NCBI RefSeq assembly: GCF_009299475.1
Contig: NZ_WBSN01000010.1
Coordinates: 1-64,000, forward strand
Length of the DNA stretch: 64,000 nt
Direction of reading: 5' to 3'
From: Bifidobacterium avesanii
GTDB taxonomy: Bacteria; Actinomycetota; Actinomycetes; Actinomycetales; Bifidobacteriaceae
The number at the start of each line of letters is the position of its first letter. Positions within the stretch are counted from its first letter, which is position 1. The position numbers were made by a program, and so were the translations under genes. The notes under the pieces are model-generated. The model was not told the DNA's origin. It did not search any database and saw nothing but the letters and a program-made list of their open reading frames with translations. Below, piece after piece: positions 26,191 through 34,244 of the stretch.

Positions 26191-27462
26191 ATGAACGCGA
26201 GGAACATGGACGAGACCGTCATCAGCGCGCCGCACGAGACCGACCGACTCGACCCGCGCGGCGAGACGGCGGCGTCGGCGGAGCGGGCGACGCTGCGGGG
26301 GCATGAGGCCCCCGTGCGCATCGCGCCGGTGAAGCTCGGCCCGGTCGACGTGCCCGCCCCCGTGGTGCTGTCGCCCATGGCCGGCGTGACCAACTGGCCG
26401 TTCCGCGTGCTGTGCGAGGAATACGGCCCCGAGGGCCTGTACGTGGCGGAGATGATCACCGCCCGCGCGCTGGTGGCGCGCAACCCCAAGGCCCTGCGGC
26501 TGTGCCGTTTCGCGCCGAGCGAGCGCGTGCGCTCCCTGCAGCTGTACGGCGTCAACCCGTCGATCACCGAGCAGGCCGCCAAAATCGTGGTGGACAACAA
26601 CATGGCCGACCACGTGGACCTGAACTTCGGCTGCCCGGTGCCCAAGGTCACGCGCCGCGGCGGGGGATCCGCCCTGCCGTGGAAGACCGACATTTTCACC
26701 GAGCTCATCCAGCGCGTGGTCAGGGTGTGCGAGCCGGCGAACATCCCGGTCACCGCGAAGATCCGCGTCGGCATCGACCACGCGCACGAGACGTTCCTCG
26801 AGGCCGGGCGTATCGCGCAGGAGGAGGGCTGCAAGGCCGTCACGCTGCACGCCCGCACCACCGCCGAGTACTACGGCGGGCATTCCGACTGGAGCCGCAT
26901 CGGCGAGCTCAAGGCCGCGCTGAGCATCCCGGTGTTCGGCAACGGCGACGTCTGGGGCGCCGAGGACGCGCTCGAGATGATCCGCGAAACCGGATGCGAC
27001 GGCGTGGCCGTGGGCCGCGGATGCCAGGGACGCCCGTGGCTGTTCGCCAACATCCGCAACGCCTTCGCCGGGGATCCGGCGCGCGTGAACCCGAATCTGG
27101 GCGAGGTGTGCCGCGTGATCGAGCGCCACGCCGAGCTGCTCACCGAGTTCTACGACGGCGACGAGCGCATGGCCGTGCACGACCTGCGCAAGCACATCGC
27201 GTGGTATTTGAAGGGCTTCCCGGTGGGCGGCTCCACGCGCAGGGCGTTCATGGAGTGCGAGTCGATCGACGACGTGCGCCGCGAGATCGGCCGGCTCGAC
27301 CCGACGGTCGAATACCCGCCGCGCGTGGTGGACAAGCCCCGCGGGCGCGTGCGCTTCGCCAAGAAGGTGCACCTGCCGTACGGCTGGCTCGATTCGCGCA
27401 CCACCACGCACGAGGAGCGCGAGACGCTGTTCGGCGACGACCCGATGGACGCGAGCTACTGA
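26191..27462 (+). CDS. dusB: tRNA-dihydrouridine synthase (DusB-like)
   Basis: An FMN enzyme of 423 aa that reduces uridines in the tRNA D-loop. The TIM barrel starts at about residue 45 (PVVLSPMAGVTNWPFRVLCE). The catalytic cysteine is in VDLNFGCPVPKVTRRGGGSA; FMN and phosphate contacts are HARTTAEYYGGHSDW, PVFGNGDVWGAEDAL and GVAVGRGCQGRPW. The C-terminal helical domain holds HIAWYLKGFPVGGSTRRAFM. The N-terminal 45 residues are acidic and unusual. The ATG at 26191 and ATG 26206 are both possible starts; each has a GAGGA-like site. It is upstream of ftsZ but separated from it by a probable hairpin. Confidence 0.93.
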   Translation: MNARNMDETVISAPHETDRLDPRGETAASAERATLRGHEAPVRIAPVKLGPVDVPAPVVLSPMAGVTNWPFRVLCEEYGPEGLYVAEMITARALVARNPKALRLCRFAPSERVRSLQLYGVNPSITEQAAKIVVDNNMADHVDLNFGCPVPKVTRRGGGSALPWKTDIFTELIQRVVRVCEPANIPVTAKIRVGIDHAHETFLEAGRIAQEEGCKAVTLHARTTAEYYGGHSDWSRIGELKAALSIPVFGNGDVWGAEDALEMIRETGCDGVAVGRGCQGRPWLFANIRNAFAGDPARVNPNLGEVCRVIERHAELLTEFYDGDERMAVHDLRKHIAWYLKGFPVGGSTRRAFMECESIDDVRREIGRLDPTVEYPPRVVDKPRGRVRFAKKVHLPYGWLDSRTTTHEERETLFGDDPMDASY

Positions 27463-27478
27463 GGACCAGGCCGCGGAC

Positions 27479-27522
27479 CGCCCCAAACGACGGGAAACGC
27501 CGGCGTGTCGCCTTTGTGGGGC
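27479..27522 (+). terminator. Possible terminator after dusB
   Basis: GCCCCAAA...TTTGTGGGGC with an inner GCCGGC. The stem is imperfect and has no T tract. It separates dusB from the ftsZ promoter region. Confidence 0.4.
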
Positions 27523-27633
27523 CTTTGGTGAAGTCGTTGGCGAAACCGGCGATACACGCCATAGAATAATTCATTATCTGGTTGAGACACTGCGATAAAG
27601 TGGGACATAACCGTGAGTGACAGGAGCCAAACC

Positions 27634-28854
27634 GTGAGCGAGATTGCCCAGGAAGAATTCAATGACCGCACCAACATCAAGGTCGTGGGCGTAGGCGGCG
27701 CCGGCGGCAATGCGGTCAACCGCATGATCGCCGAGGGCCTGCAGAACGTCGAATTCGTCGCCATCAACACCGACGCGAAGGATCTGCTGCGCTCCGACGC
27801 GGATGTGAAGATCTCCCTGTCCGACAAGACCAGCCGCGGTCTGGGCGCCGGCGCCGACCCCGAGAAGGGCGCCAAGGCGGCCCAGGACCACCAGTCCGAC
27901 ATCGAGGAGGCCCTCAAGGGCTCCGACATGGTCTTCGTGACCTGCGGCGAGGGCGGCGGCACAGGCACCGGCGCCAGCCCGATCGTCGCCCGCGCGGCCC
28001 GCCAGCAGGGCGCCCTCACCATCGCCGTCGTCACCCGCCCGTTCTCCTTCGAAGGCCCCCGCCGCTCCGCCTCCGCCGACTCCGGCATCGAGAACCTGCG
28101 CAAGGAAGTGGACGCGCTCATCGTCATCCCCAACGACCGCCTGCTCGACCTGTCCGACCGCACGGTCTCCGTCATGGACGCGTTCAAGACCGCGGACACC
28201 GCACTGCTCGCCGGCGTTCAGGGCATCACGGACCTGATCACCATGAACTCCTACATCCACGTGGACTTCTCCGACGTCACGGCCATCCTCAAGGACTCCG
28301 GCACCGCGCTGTTCGGCATCGGCGCCGCCCGGGGCGAGGACCGCGCCACGCAGGCCGCGGAGATCGCCATCAGCTCGCCGCTGCTGGAGGAGAGCATCGA
28401 GGGCGCCCACGGCGCGCTCATCAACGTGGCCGGCCCGACCGACCTGAGCATGCAGGAGGCCTACGCGGCCGCCCAGCTCGTGCAGGACGCCATCCATCCC
28501 GAGGCGCAGATCATCTGGGGCCTCGCGCTCGACGACTCCTACGGCGACGAGGTGCGCGTCACCGTCATCGCCGCGGGCTTCGACCCGACCGGCAAGAAGG
28601 ATGAGGCCAAGGCGGACGAGACCAGCGAGGTCAAGCCGCTGACCGACTACAAGCCCGCCGCGCAGCAGGCCCCCGCCGCGGCTCCGGCCGCCCAGCCGGT
28701 GCAGCAGCCCGCCCCCGCCGCGCAGCCGGTCGTCCCGCAGGCCCAGCCCGGCTTCGACGAGACCAGCGAGCACCGCGTGGTGCGCCCCGCCGCCGCGCCC
28801 CTGCCGCAGAACGATCCGATCGGCGACCTGGACATCCCGGACTTCCTGCGCTGA
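27634..28854 (+). CDS. ftsZ: Cell division GTPase FtsZ
   Basis: The tubulin-like GTPase that forms the division ring, 406 aa. The GTP-binding signature is VTCGEGGGTGTGASPIVAR, preceded by VVGVGGAGGNAVNRMI; the T7 loop is around NSYIHVDFSDVTAILKDSG. A Pro/Ala/Gln linker (about 320-390) leads to the conserved tail DPIGDLDIPDFLR, which binds SepF and other partners. The GTG at 27634 has AGGAG 7 bases upstream; the GTG at 27613 would add seven residues. It heads the sepF-yggT-divIVA run, but the usual ftsQ/murC neighbours are not upstream. Confidence 0.96.
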   Translation: MSEIAQEEFNDRTNIKVVGVGGAGGNAVNRMIAEGLQNVEFVAINTDAKDLLRSDADVKISLSDKTSRGLGAGADPEKGAKAAQDHQSDIEEALKGSDMVFVTCGEGGGTGTGASPIVARAARQQGALTIAVVTRPFSFEGPRRSASADSGIENLRKEVDALIVIPNDRLLDLSDRTVSVMDAFKTADTALLAGVQGITDLITMNSYIHVDFSDVTAILKDSGTALFGIGAARGEDRATQAAEIAISSPLLEESIEGAHGALINVAGPTDLSMQEAYAAAQLVQDAIHPEAQIIWGLALDDSYGDEVRVTVIAAGFDPTGKKDEAKADETSEVKPLTDYKPAAQQAPAAAPAAQPVQQPAPAAQPVVPQAQPGFDETSEHRVVRPAAAPLPQNDPIGDLDIPDFLR

Positions 28855-28883
28855 GGCGGAAAGACAAGCTTTAAGGAGCTCAA

Positions 28884-29354
28884 ATGGCTGGATTCATGAA
28901 GAACGCTATGTCCTACCTCGGCATGGCCGACGTGGTGGACGATGACGACGACGTCGCCGACGCCCCCGATCAGGCCGCGACCTCGTTCGACTCCGACCAC
29001 TCGGTGACGCCGCAACCCACGGCCGCCGCGGCCGCCAAGCCGCGCGAGACCGCGACCGCGTTCCCGCAGGGCCGCATCAACCGCATCACCACCATCCATC
29101 CGAAGACCTACGAGGACGCCCAGCTGGTGGGCCGCGCGATCCGCGACGGCGTGCCGGTGGTGCTCAACCTCACGGGCGTGGCCGAGGCCGTGGCCTACCG
29201 CATCGTCGACTTCTCCGCCGGCGTGGTGTTCGGCGTGCGCGGCTCCATCGAGCGCGTCACCCCGCGCGTGTTCCTGCTGAGCCCCGCGCAGGTGAACATC
29301 AAAGTCGAGGAGCCGCAGGCGGCCTCCCCGGCGCACGACCTGTTCGCCGACTGA
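28884..29354 (+). CDS. sepF: SepF, membrane anchor of the FtsZ ring
   Basis: 156 aa. An N-terminal amphipathic membrane-targeting helix (MAGFMKNAMSYLGMADVV) and an acidic-Ala linker precede the SepF core (about 65-145): RITTIHPKTYEDAQLVGRAI, VPVVLNLTGVAEAVAYRIVD, FSAGVVFGVRGSIERV and FLLSPAQVNI. In actinobacteria that lack FtsA and ZipA, SepF tethers FtsZ to the membrane. It lies 29 bases after ftsZ with AAGGAG upstream and is co-transcribed. Confidence 0.95.
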   Translation: MAGFMKNAMSYLGMADVVDDDDDVADAPDQAATSFDSDHSVTPQPTAAAAAKPRETATAFPQGRINRITTIHPKTYEDAQLVGRAIRDGVPVVLNLTGVAEAVAYRIVDFSAGVVFGVRGSIERVTPRVFLLSPAQVNIKVEEPQAASPAHDLFAD

Positions 29355-29456
29355 CGTTTCCGGGTTTTCCGGGTTTTCTTCCACGGGCGTTCGCATTCAG
29401 CGGACGCCCAGTTTGCTTTCAGGAGGCGTCCGCGACCCGATGGTAGGGTGGTCGGC

Positions 29457-29738
29457 ATGTTGCTTGTCCTGTTGCGATACGCGATCGATCTGGCGATCGA
29501 CGCCTACATGCTCGTCCTGTTCATCCGCATGATCCTCGATTGGGTCAGCGTGCTGTCCCCGCGCTGGTACCCGCGCGGCGTCGCGGCCACGCTCGTCTCC
29601 GCGGTCTACACCGTCACCGAGCCGCCGCTGCGGTGGCTGCGCCGCTACATCAAACCCATCCCCATGGGCATGATGTACCTCGACGTGAGCTTCATGGTGC
29701 TGTGGTTCGCGCTGGTCGTGCTGAGAATCCTTATCTGA
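29457..29738 (+). CDS. YggT-family membrane protein, 93 aa
   Basis: A two-helix YggT protein: LLRYAIDLAIDAYMLVLFIR, then MILDWVSVLSPRWYP (the family's conserved W-P loop), YTVTEPPLRWLRRYIKPIP and the second helix YLDVSFMVLWFALVVLRILI. These proteins sit between sepF and divIVA in most actinobacteria and are linked to division or envelope maintenance. The ATG at 29457 is chosen over an in-frame GTG at 29448. Confidence 0.9.
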   Translation: MLLVLLRYAIDLAIDAYMLVLFIRMILDWVSVLSPRWYPRGVAATLVSAVYTVTEPPLRWLRRYIKPIPMGMMYLDVSFMVLWFALVVLRILI

Positions 29739-29844
29739 ATCGCGGGTTGGGGGACCATAAGGGTTTGCATCGTGATAGCATCGAAGCTTGAAGCCACTGT
29801 TTAGGCATAGTAAGGCATAGCCCCAAAGTGAGGTGGGATTGAAT

Positions 29845-31155
29845 ATGGCTCTGTTGACGCCCAAAGATATCAGGGAGCATACCTTCCAGACCGTTCGTTT
29901 CAAGGAAGGCTACGATGTCGACGAGGTCGACGACTTCCTGGATCAGGTGACCGAGACCGTTGAGGCCCTGACCAAGCAGGCCGTCGCCGCCGGTGCCGCC
30001 ACGCAGTCGCTGGGACCGGACGTGGCCCCGCTGAACGCCAAGATCTCCGAGCTCAGCGCCCAGCTCGACGCTCTCAAGGCCGAGAACGCCCAGCTGAAGT
30101 CCGGCGCCGCCAGCGCGCAGACCGCCGCCGGCGCCGCCGCCGCGGGCAAGATCGCCGAGGCCGAGGAGAACGCCAAGGCCCTCGCCTCCCAGAACGAGCA
30201 GCTCAAGGGCCAGGTCGACCAGCTCAACAAGCAGATTGACCAGCTCACCGCGCAGGCTGCGCAGGGCGGCGACAACGCCAAGGCCCTCGCCGACCAGCTT
30301 TCCGCCGTGCAGAACGAGCGCACCGAGGCCCTCAAGCGCGCCGAGCAGCTCACCAACGAGCTCGCCGAGGCCAAGAGCCAGACCGCCGCCGCCTCCGCGC
30401 AGGTCGAGCAGGCCAAGGCGCAGATCCAGCAGGTCACCGGTCAGGCCAACGCCCAGATCGAGTCCCTCAACAAGCAGCTCGAGGAGTCCAAGCAGCGCGA
30501 GGAGTCCCTGCGCGAGCAGGTCGCCAAGATCGAGCCGTCCACCGAGACCGGCAGCCTCAAGAAGATCGCCGGCGCCGGCGCGGACGCCACCAGCGAGCCG
30601 GAGCGCGCCACCGCGATGCTCACCCTCGCCATGCAGCTGCACGACCAGTACGTCGACAAGGGCAAGGCCAAGGGCGCCGAGCTCATCGCCGACGGCCAGG
30701 CCAAGCACGACGAGGCCGTCTCCAAGGCCAACGACTACTCGACCCGCACCCGCACCGAGGCCGACGACTACTCCAAGCGCGTCCACAACGACGCCGACTC
30801 CTACTCCGAGCGCGTGCGCTCCGAGGCGGACGGCTACTCCGTCAAGACCCGTCAGGACGCGGACACCTACTCCAAGAACAAGCACAACGAACTGGAGACC
30901 TACGAGCAGGAAGTCCAGAAGCGCGCCCAGGAGTACGACAAGCAGACCCGCGACGGTGCCGACAAGTACGCGGCCGACGTCAAGGACAAGCTCATCACGC
31001 AGTCCAAGGTCATCGAGGGTAACATCCAGGGCCTCAAGCAGTTCGAAGCCGAATACCGCAGCCGCCTCACCGAGTTCCTCGGCCAGCTGGTCAACCAGGT
31101 GTCGGACACGAACGCGTTCCAGAACGTCGAGGCCAACTACCCCGGCAAGCACTGA
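29845..31155 (+). CDS. divIVA: DivIVA (Wag31-type) polar growth protein
   Basis: A 436-aa coiled-coil protein that binds curved membrane at cell poles and directs wall synthesis. The DivIVA lipid-binding domain is residues 1-55 (MALLTPKDIREHTFQTVRFK, then YDVDEVDDFLDQVTETVEAL). A long Ala/Gln/Glu-rich coiled coil follows (about 70-240). Residues about 290-370 carry a degenerate 10-residue repeat (TEADDYSKRV, NDADSYSERV, SEADGYSVKT, QDADTYSKNK). It is larger than the roughly 260-aa Wag31 of mycobacteria. The ATG at 29845 has AGGTGGG upstream. lspA starts 4 bases later. Confidence 0.93.
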   Translation: MALLTPKDIREHTFQTVRFKEGYDVDEVDDFLDQVTETVEALTKQAVAAGAATQSLGPDVAPLNAKISELSAQLDALKAENAQLKSGAASAQTAAGAAAAGKIAEAEENAKALASQNEQLKGQVDQLNKQIDQLTAQAAQGGDNAKALADQLSAVQNERTEALKRAEQLTNELAEAKSQTAAASAQVEQAKAQIQQVTGQANAQIESLNKQLEESKQREESLREQVAKIEPSTETGSLKKIAGAGADATSEPERATAMLTLAMQLHDQYVDKGKAKGAELIADGQAKHDEAVSKANDYSTRTRTEADDYSKRVHNDADSYSERVRSEADGYSVKTRQDADTYSKNKHNELETYEQEVQKRAQEYDKQTRDGADKYAADVKDKLITQSKVIEGNIQGLKQFEAEYRSRLTEFLGQLVNQVSDTNAFQNVEANYPGKH

Positions 31156-31158
31156 TCC

Positions 31159-31725
31159 ATGGTCCATCAGTCTGACGGCAAGACGGCCGCGCGCAAGCGT
31201 GTGGCCGTCTTCGCATGCGTGGCGGCGGTGGCGCTGGCGGCCGATCAGGTCACCAAGGCCCTCGCCCTCACGCATCTGAGCGAAACCGAATCCATCCGCA
31301 TCATCCCGGGGCTGCTGTCCCTGAGGCTCGTGCACAACCCCGGCGCCTCGCTGGGGTTCGGCTCGTCGGCCACGTGGCTCATCTCGCTCATCGCCATCGC
31401 GGCGTGCGTGGCGATCGTGTGGATGGCCGTGCGCACGGTCTCCATGAAGTGGGAGGGCATGCTGGCCCTTGCATTCGCCGGCGCGGTCGGCAACCTCATC
31501 GACCGCATCGCCTACGCCGACGGGTTTTTGAACGGCAGGGTCGTGGACTTCCTCGACTACGGCTGGTCGATCGGCAACGTGGCGGACATCTTCCTCATGC
31601 TCGCCGGCATCGGCATCGTGGCGCTGATCTTCGTCGGCGAACCGTTCAGCCAAAAGGAGCTGGACGAGCGCGCGGCCAAGGAGACCGGCGGCGACGCGAA
31701 CGCGCAGGAGCCGACCGCCCGATGA
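31159..31725 (+). CDS. lspA: Lipoprotein signal peptidase II
   Basis: A 188-aa membrane aspartyl peptidase that cleaves lipoprotein signal peptides after lipidation. Four helices are present. Conserved motifs are AADQVTKALALT, VHNPGASLGFG, AGAVGNLIDRIAY and VVDFLDYGWSIGNVADIFLM, containing both catalytic aspartates. The ATG at 31159 follows divIVA by 4 bases; the stop overlaps the rluD start (ATGA). It would process the two lipoproteins encoded in this window, among others. Confidence 0.95.
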   Translation: MVHQSDGKTAARKRVAVFACVAAVALAADQVTKALALTHLSETESIRIIPGLLSLRLVHNPGASLGFGSSATWLISLIAIAACVAIVWMAVRTVSMKWEGMLALAFAGAVGNLIDRIAYADGFLNGRVVDFLDYGWSIGNVADIFLMLAGIGIVALIFVGEPFSQKELDERAAKETGGDANAQEPTAR

Positions 31726-32651
31726 GCCGTCTCCTACCCGCACCCGACGCCCTGATCGGCAAGCGGCTCGACGTGGCCGTGGCCAAGATGCTGGGCATTT
31801 CGCGCGCCAAGGCGAGCGAGCTCATCGCCTCCGGGCAGGTGCGCTCCCTGGCCCGGGACATCGCCAAGTCCTCCACGCTCATGTCCGGCGAAACGCTGGA
31901 GTTCGACCTGAAGGACGAGGCGCCCGAACCCGAGCCGATCGCCGACGACATGGCGATCGCGTACGAGGACGACGACGTGGTGGTGGTGGACAAGCCCGTG
32001 GGGGTGGCCGCGCACGCGTCCGTCGGCTGGACCGGGCCCACCGTGCTCGGCAGCCTGCTCGACCGCGGCGTGCGCATCACCTCGTACGGCGCCCCCGGCC
32101 GGCAGGGCATCGTCTCCCGGCTCGACGTGGGCACGTCCGGACTCATGCTCGTGTGCAAGTCCGAGCTTGCGTACAAGGAGATGCGCCGGCAGTTCGCCGA
32201 GCACGAGGTGAAGAAGACCTACCACGCGCTCGTGCAGGGCAACCTCAAGGAGGACCGCGCGACCATCGAGGCGCCCATCGGCCGCGCCAAGGTGTCCGAC
32301 TTCCGCTTCACCGTCACGCCCGCCGGCAAGGAGGCCATCACGCATTGGGACGTGATGGAGCGCTTCGGCGAGGCGACGCTGGTCTCCGTGAATCTGGAGA
32401 CCGGGCGCACGCACCAGATCCGCGTGCACTTCTCCTCGATCGGCCACCCCCTCGTGGGCGACCCGATGTACGGGGCCAACCCGAAGCTGTCCGCCGCGGT
32501 GGGGCTCGACCGGCAGTGGCTGCACGCCATGCGGCTGGAGTTCCGCCACCCCCGCACGCGCGTGTGGACCACCGTGGAAAGCCATTACCCGGCCGACCTG
32601 AGCCATGCGCTGGACGCGATGCGCGAACGGGCCGAGGCGCGGCGGGACTGA
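31722..32651 (+). CDS. RluD-family rRNA pseudouridine synthase
   Basis: A 309-aa RluA/RluD-type enzyme. An S4-like RNA-binding domain (about 1-65: IGKRLDVAVAKMLGISRAKA then VRSLARDIAKSSTLMSGETL) precedes the catalytic domain. The catalytic Asp is in GIVSRLDVGTSGLMLVCK; VVVDKPVGVAAHAS, LVSVNLETGRTHQIRVHFSS and HPLVGDPMYG are family motifs. It probably modifies 23S rRNA. It overlaps lspA by four bases and is translationally coupled. Confidence 0.93.
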   Translation: MSRLLPAPDALIGKRLDVAVAKMLGISRAKASELIASGQVRSLARDIAKSSTLMSGETLEFDLKDEAPEPEPIADDMAIAYEDDDVVVVDKPVGVAAHASVGWTGPTVLGSLLDRGVRITSYGAPGRQGIVSRLDVGTSGLMLVCKSELAYKEMRRQFAEHEVKKTYHALVQGNLKEDRATIEAPIGRAKVSDFRFTVTPAGKEAITHWDVMERFGEATLVSVNLETGRTHQIRVHFSSIGHPLVGDPMYGANPKLSAAVGLDRQWLHAMRLEFRHPRTRVWTTVESHYPADLSHALDAMRERAEARRD

Positions 32652-32707
32652 AACACCGCGGTCCACGAACGAAGAAGAACGCTAGAGAACGAAGAAGGCA
32701 GACAGGC

Positions 32708-34225
32708 ATGTCATTCGAGCATCCGAACAGGAACGGCGAGACCATCCGCGAGGTGGAGCGTGAGATCATGAAGCGCCCGCCGGAGCACAACCACACCAAC
32801 CTCGATTTGGACCGCATGACCCTCATGCTGGACCTGCTGGGCCACCCCGAGCAGTCGTTCCGCGTGATCCACGTGACCGGCACCAACGGCAAGGGCTCCA
32901 CCGCGCGCATGGCCGAGGCCATCTGCCGCGCGTACGGCCTGCGCACCGGCCTGTACACCTCGCCGCATCTGGAGCGCATCAACGAGCGCATCGCCATCGA
33001 CGGGCAGGAGCTCTCCGACGACGACTTCGCCGACGCGTGGGACCAGATCAAGGATCTGGTGGACATGGTCGACGTGAAGATGGCCGAGCAGGGCAAGCCG
33101 AAGATGAGCTTCTTCGAGGTGCTCACCTCCATGGCGATCTGGAAGTTCGCCGACGCGCCCGTGGATGTGGCCGTGGTGGAGGTCGGCATGGGCGGGCGCG
33201 ACGACGCGACCAACGTGCTCGACGCCGACGCCGCGGTCATCGGCCCGGTGGACATGGACCACATGCAGTGGCTGGGCTCCGAGATCGAGGACATCGCCGA
33301 GCACAAGGCCGGCATCATCAAGCCCGACTGCACGGCGGTCGTCGGCCCGCAGCCGCACGAGGACGAGGTCATGCCGATCATCGAGGACAAGGTCCGCGCG
33401 TGCCACGCCCGCCTGCTGCGCGACGGCTACGAGATGGAGGTCGTCTCCCGCATGCCGGCCGTGGGCGGGCAGGTCGCCACGCTGCGCACCCCGAACGGCA
33501 CGTACACGGAAGTGCCGATCGCCAAGTTCGGCGAGCATCAAGCGCACAACGCGCTCGCCGCGCTGGCCGCCGCCGAAGTGGTGATCCCGGTCAACGGCCC
33601 GCTCGATGGCGACGCGGTGGCCGAGGCGCTGAGCGGCGTGAAGATCCCCGGGCGCATCGAGCAGATCCGCACTTCGCCGACCATCATCGTCGACGGCGGG
33701 CACAACGTGAACGCGGCCGAGTCGCTGCGCGCGGCCATCGAGGAGAACTACGACTTCGAACAGCTCGTGGGCGTGGTGGCCATGATGCACGACAAGCAGG
33801 TCGAGCAGTATCTGGGCGTGCTCGAACCGGTCCTGAGCCAGATCGTGGTGACGGAGAATTCGTGGCGCGACCGCGTGATGCCGGCCGAGGAGCTGGAGAA
33901 GGTGGCCGTGAAGGTGTTCGGCCCGGACCGCGTGATCCGCCGCGACGACCTGCCCGACGCCATCCAGACCGCCGTGGATCTGGTGGACGCGGCCGACGAG
34001 ACCGGCGTGGGCTATGGGCGCGGCGTGCTCATCTGCGGCAGCTTCGTGACCGCCGGCGACGCGCGCACGCTGCTCAAGGAGCGCATGAACCCGGAGCTCG
34101 CCAAGCCCAAGGCCGAACGCGTGGCGGGCGGCGACGCCTCCGATGGTGACGCCTCCGATGGTGACGCCTTCGACGGCGGCGAGCCCGACGACGGGGAGCG
34201 CATCGAGCCCAACCTGGGCGAGTGA
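32708..34225 (+). CDS. folC: Folylpolyglutamate / dihydrofolate synthase
   Basis: A Mur-ligase-like enzyme of 505 aa that adds glutamate to folates. The P-loop is VTGTNGKGSTARMAEAI, followed by LYTSPHLERINERI, VAVVEVGMGGRDDATNVLDA and HMQWLGSEIEDIAEHKAGII. The C-terminal domain has IIVDGGHNVNAAESLRAAI. The last 60 residues are an acidic low-complexity tail that includes three copies of DASDG encoded by a 15-bp tandem repeat (about 34133-34172). The ATG at 32708 is the start; the upstream frame is the shadow of rluD. smc follows 19 bases later. Confidence 0.93.
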   Translation: MSFEHPNRNGETIREVEREIMKRPPEHNHTNLDLDRMTLMLDLLGHPEQSFRVIHVTGTNGKGSTARMAEAICRAYGLRTGLYTSPHLERINERIAIDGQELSDDDFADAWDQIKDLVDMVDVKMAEQGKPKMSFFEVLTSMAIWKFADAPVDVAVVEVGMGGRDDATNVLDADAAVIGPVDMDHMQWLGSEIEDIAEHKAGIIKPDCTAVVGPQPHEDEVMPIIEDKVRACHARLLRDGYEMEVVSRMPAVGGQVATLRTPNGTYTEVPIAKFGEHQAHNALAALAAAEVVIPVNGPLDGDAVAEALSGVKIPGRIEQIRTSPTIIVDGGHNVNAAESLRAAIEENYDFEQLVGVVAMMHDKQVEQYLGVLEPVLSQIVVTENSWRDRVMPAEELEKVAVKVFGPDRVIRRDDLPDAIQTAVDLVDAADETGVGYGRGVLICGSFVTAGDARTLLKERMNPELAKPKAERVAGGDASDGDASDGDAFDGGEPDDGERIEPNLGE

Positions 34226-34244
34226 CGCGCGGGGAGCCGGACGC

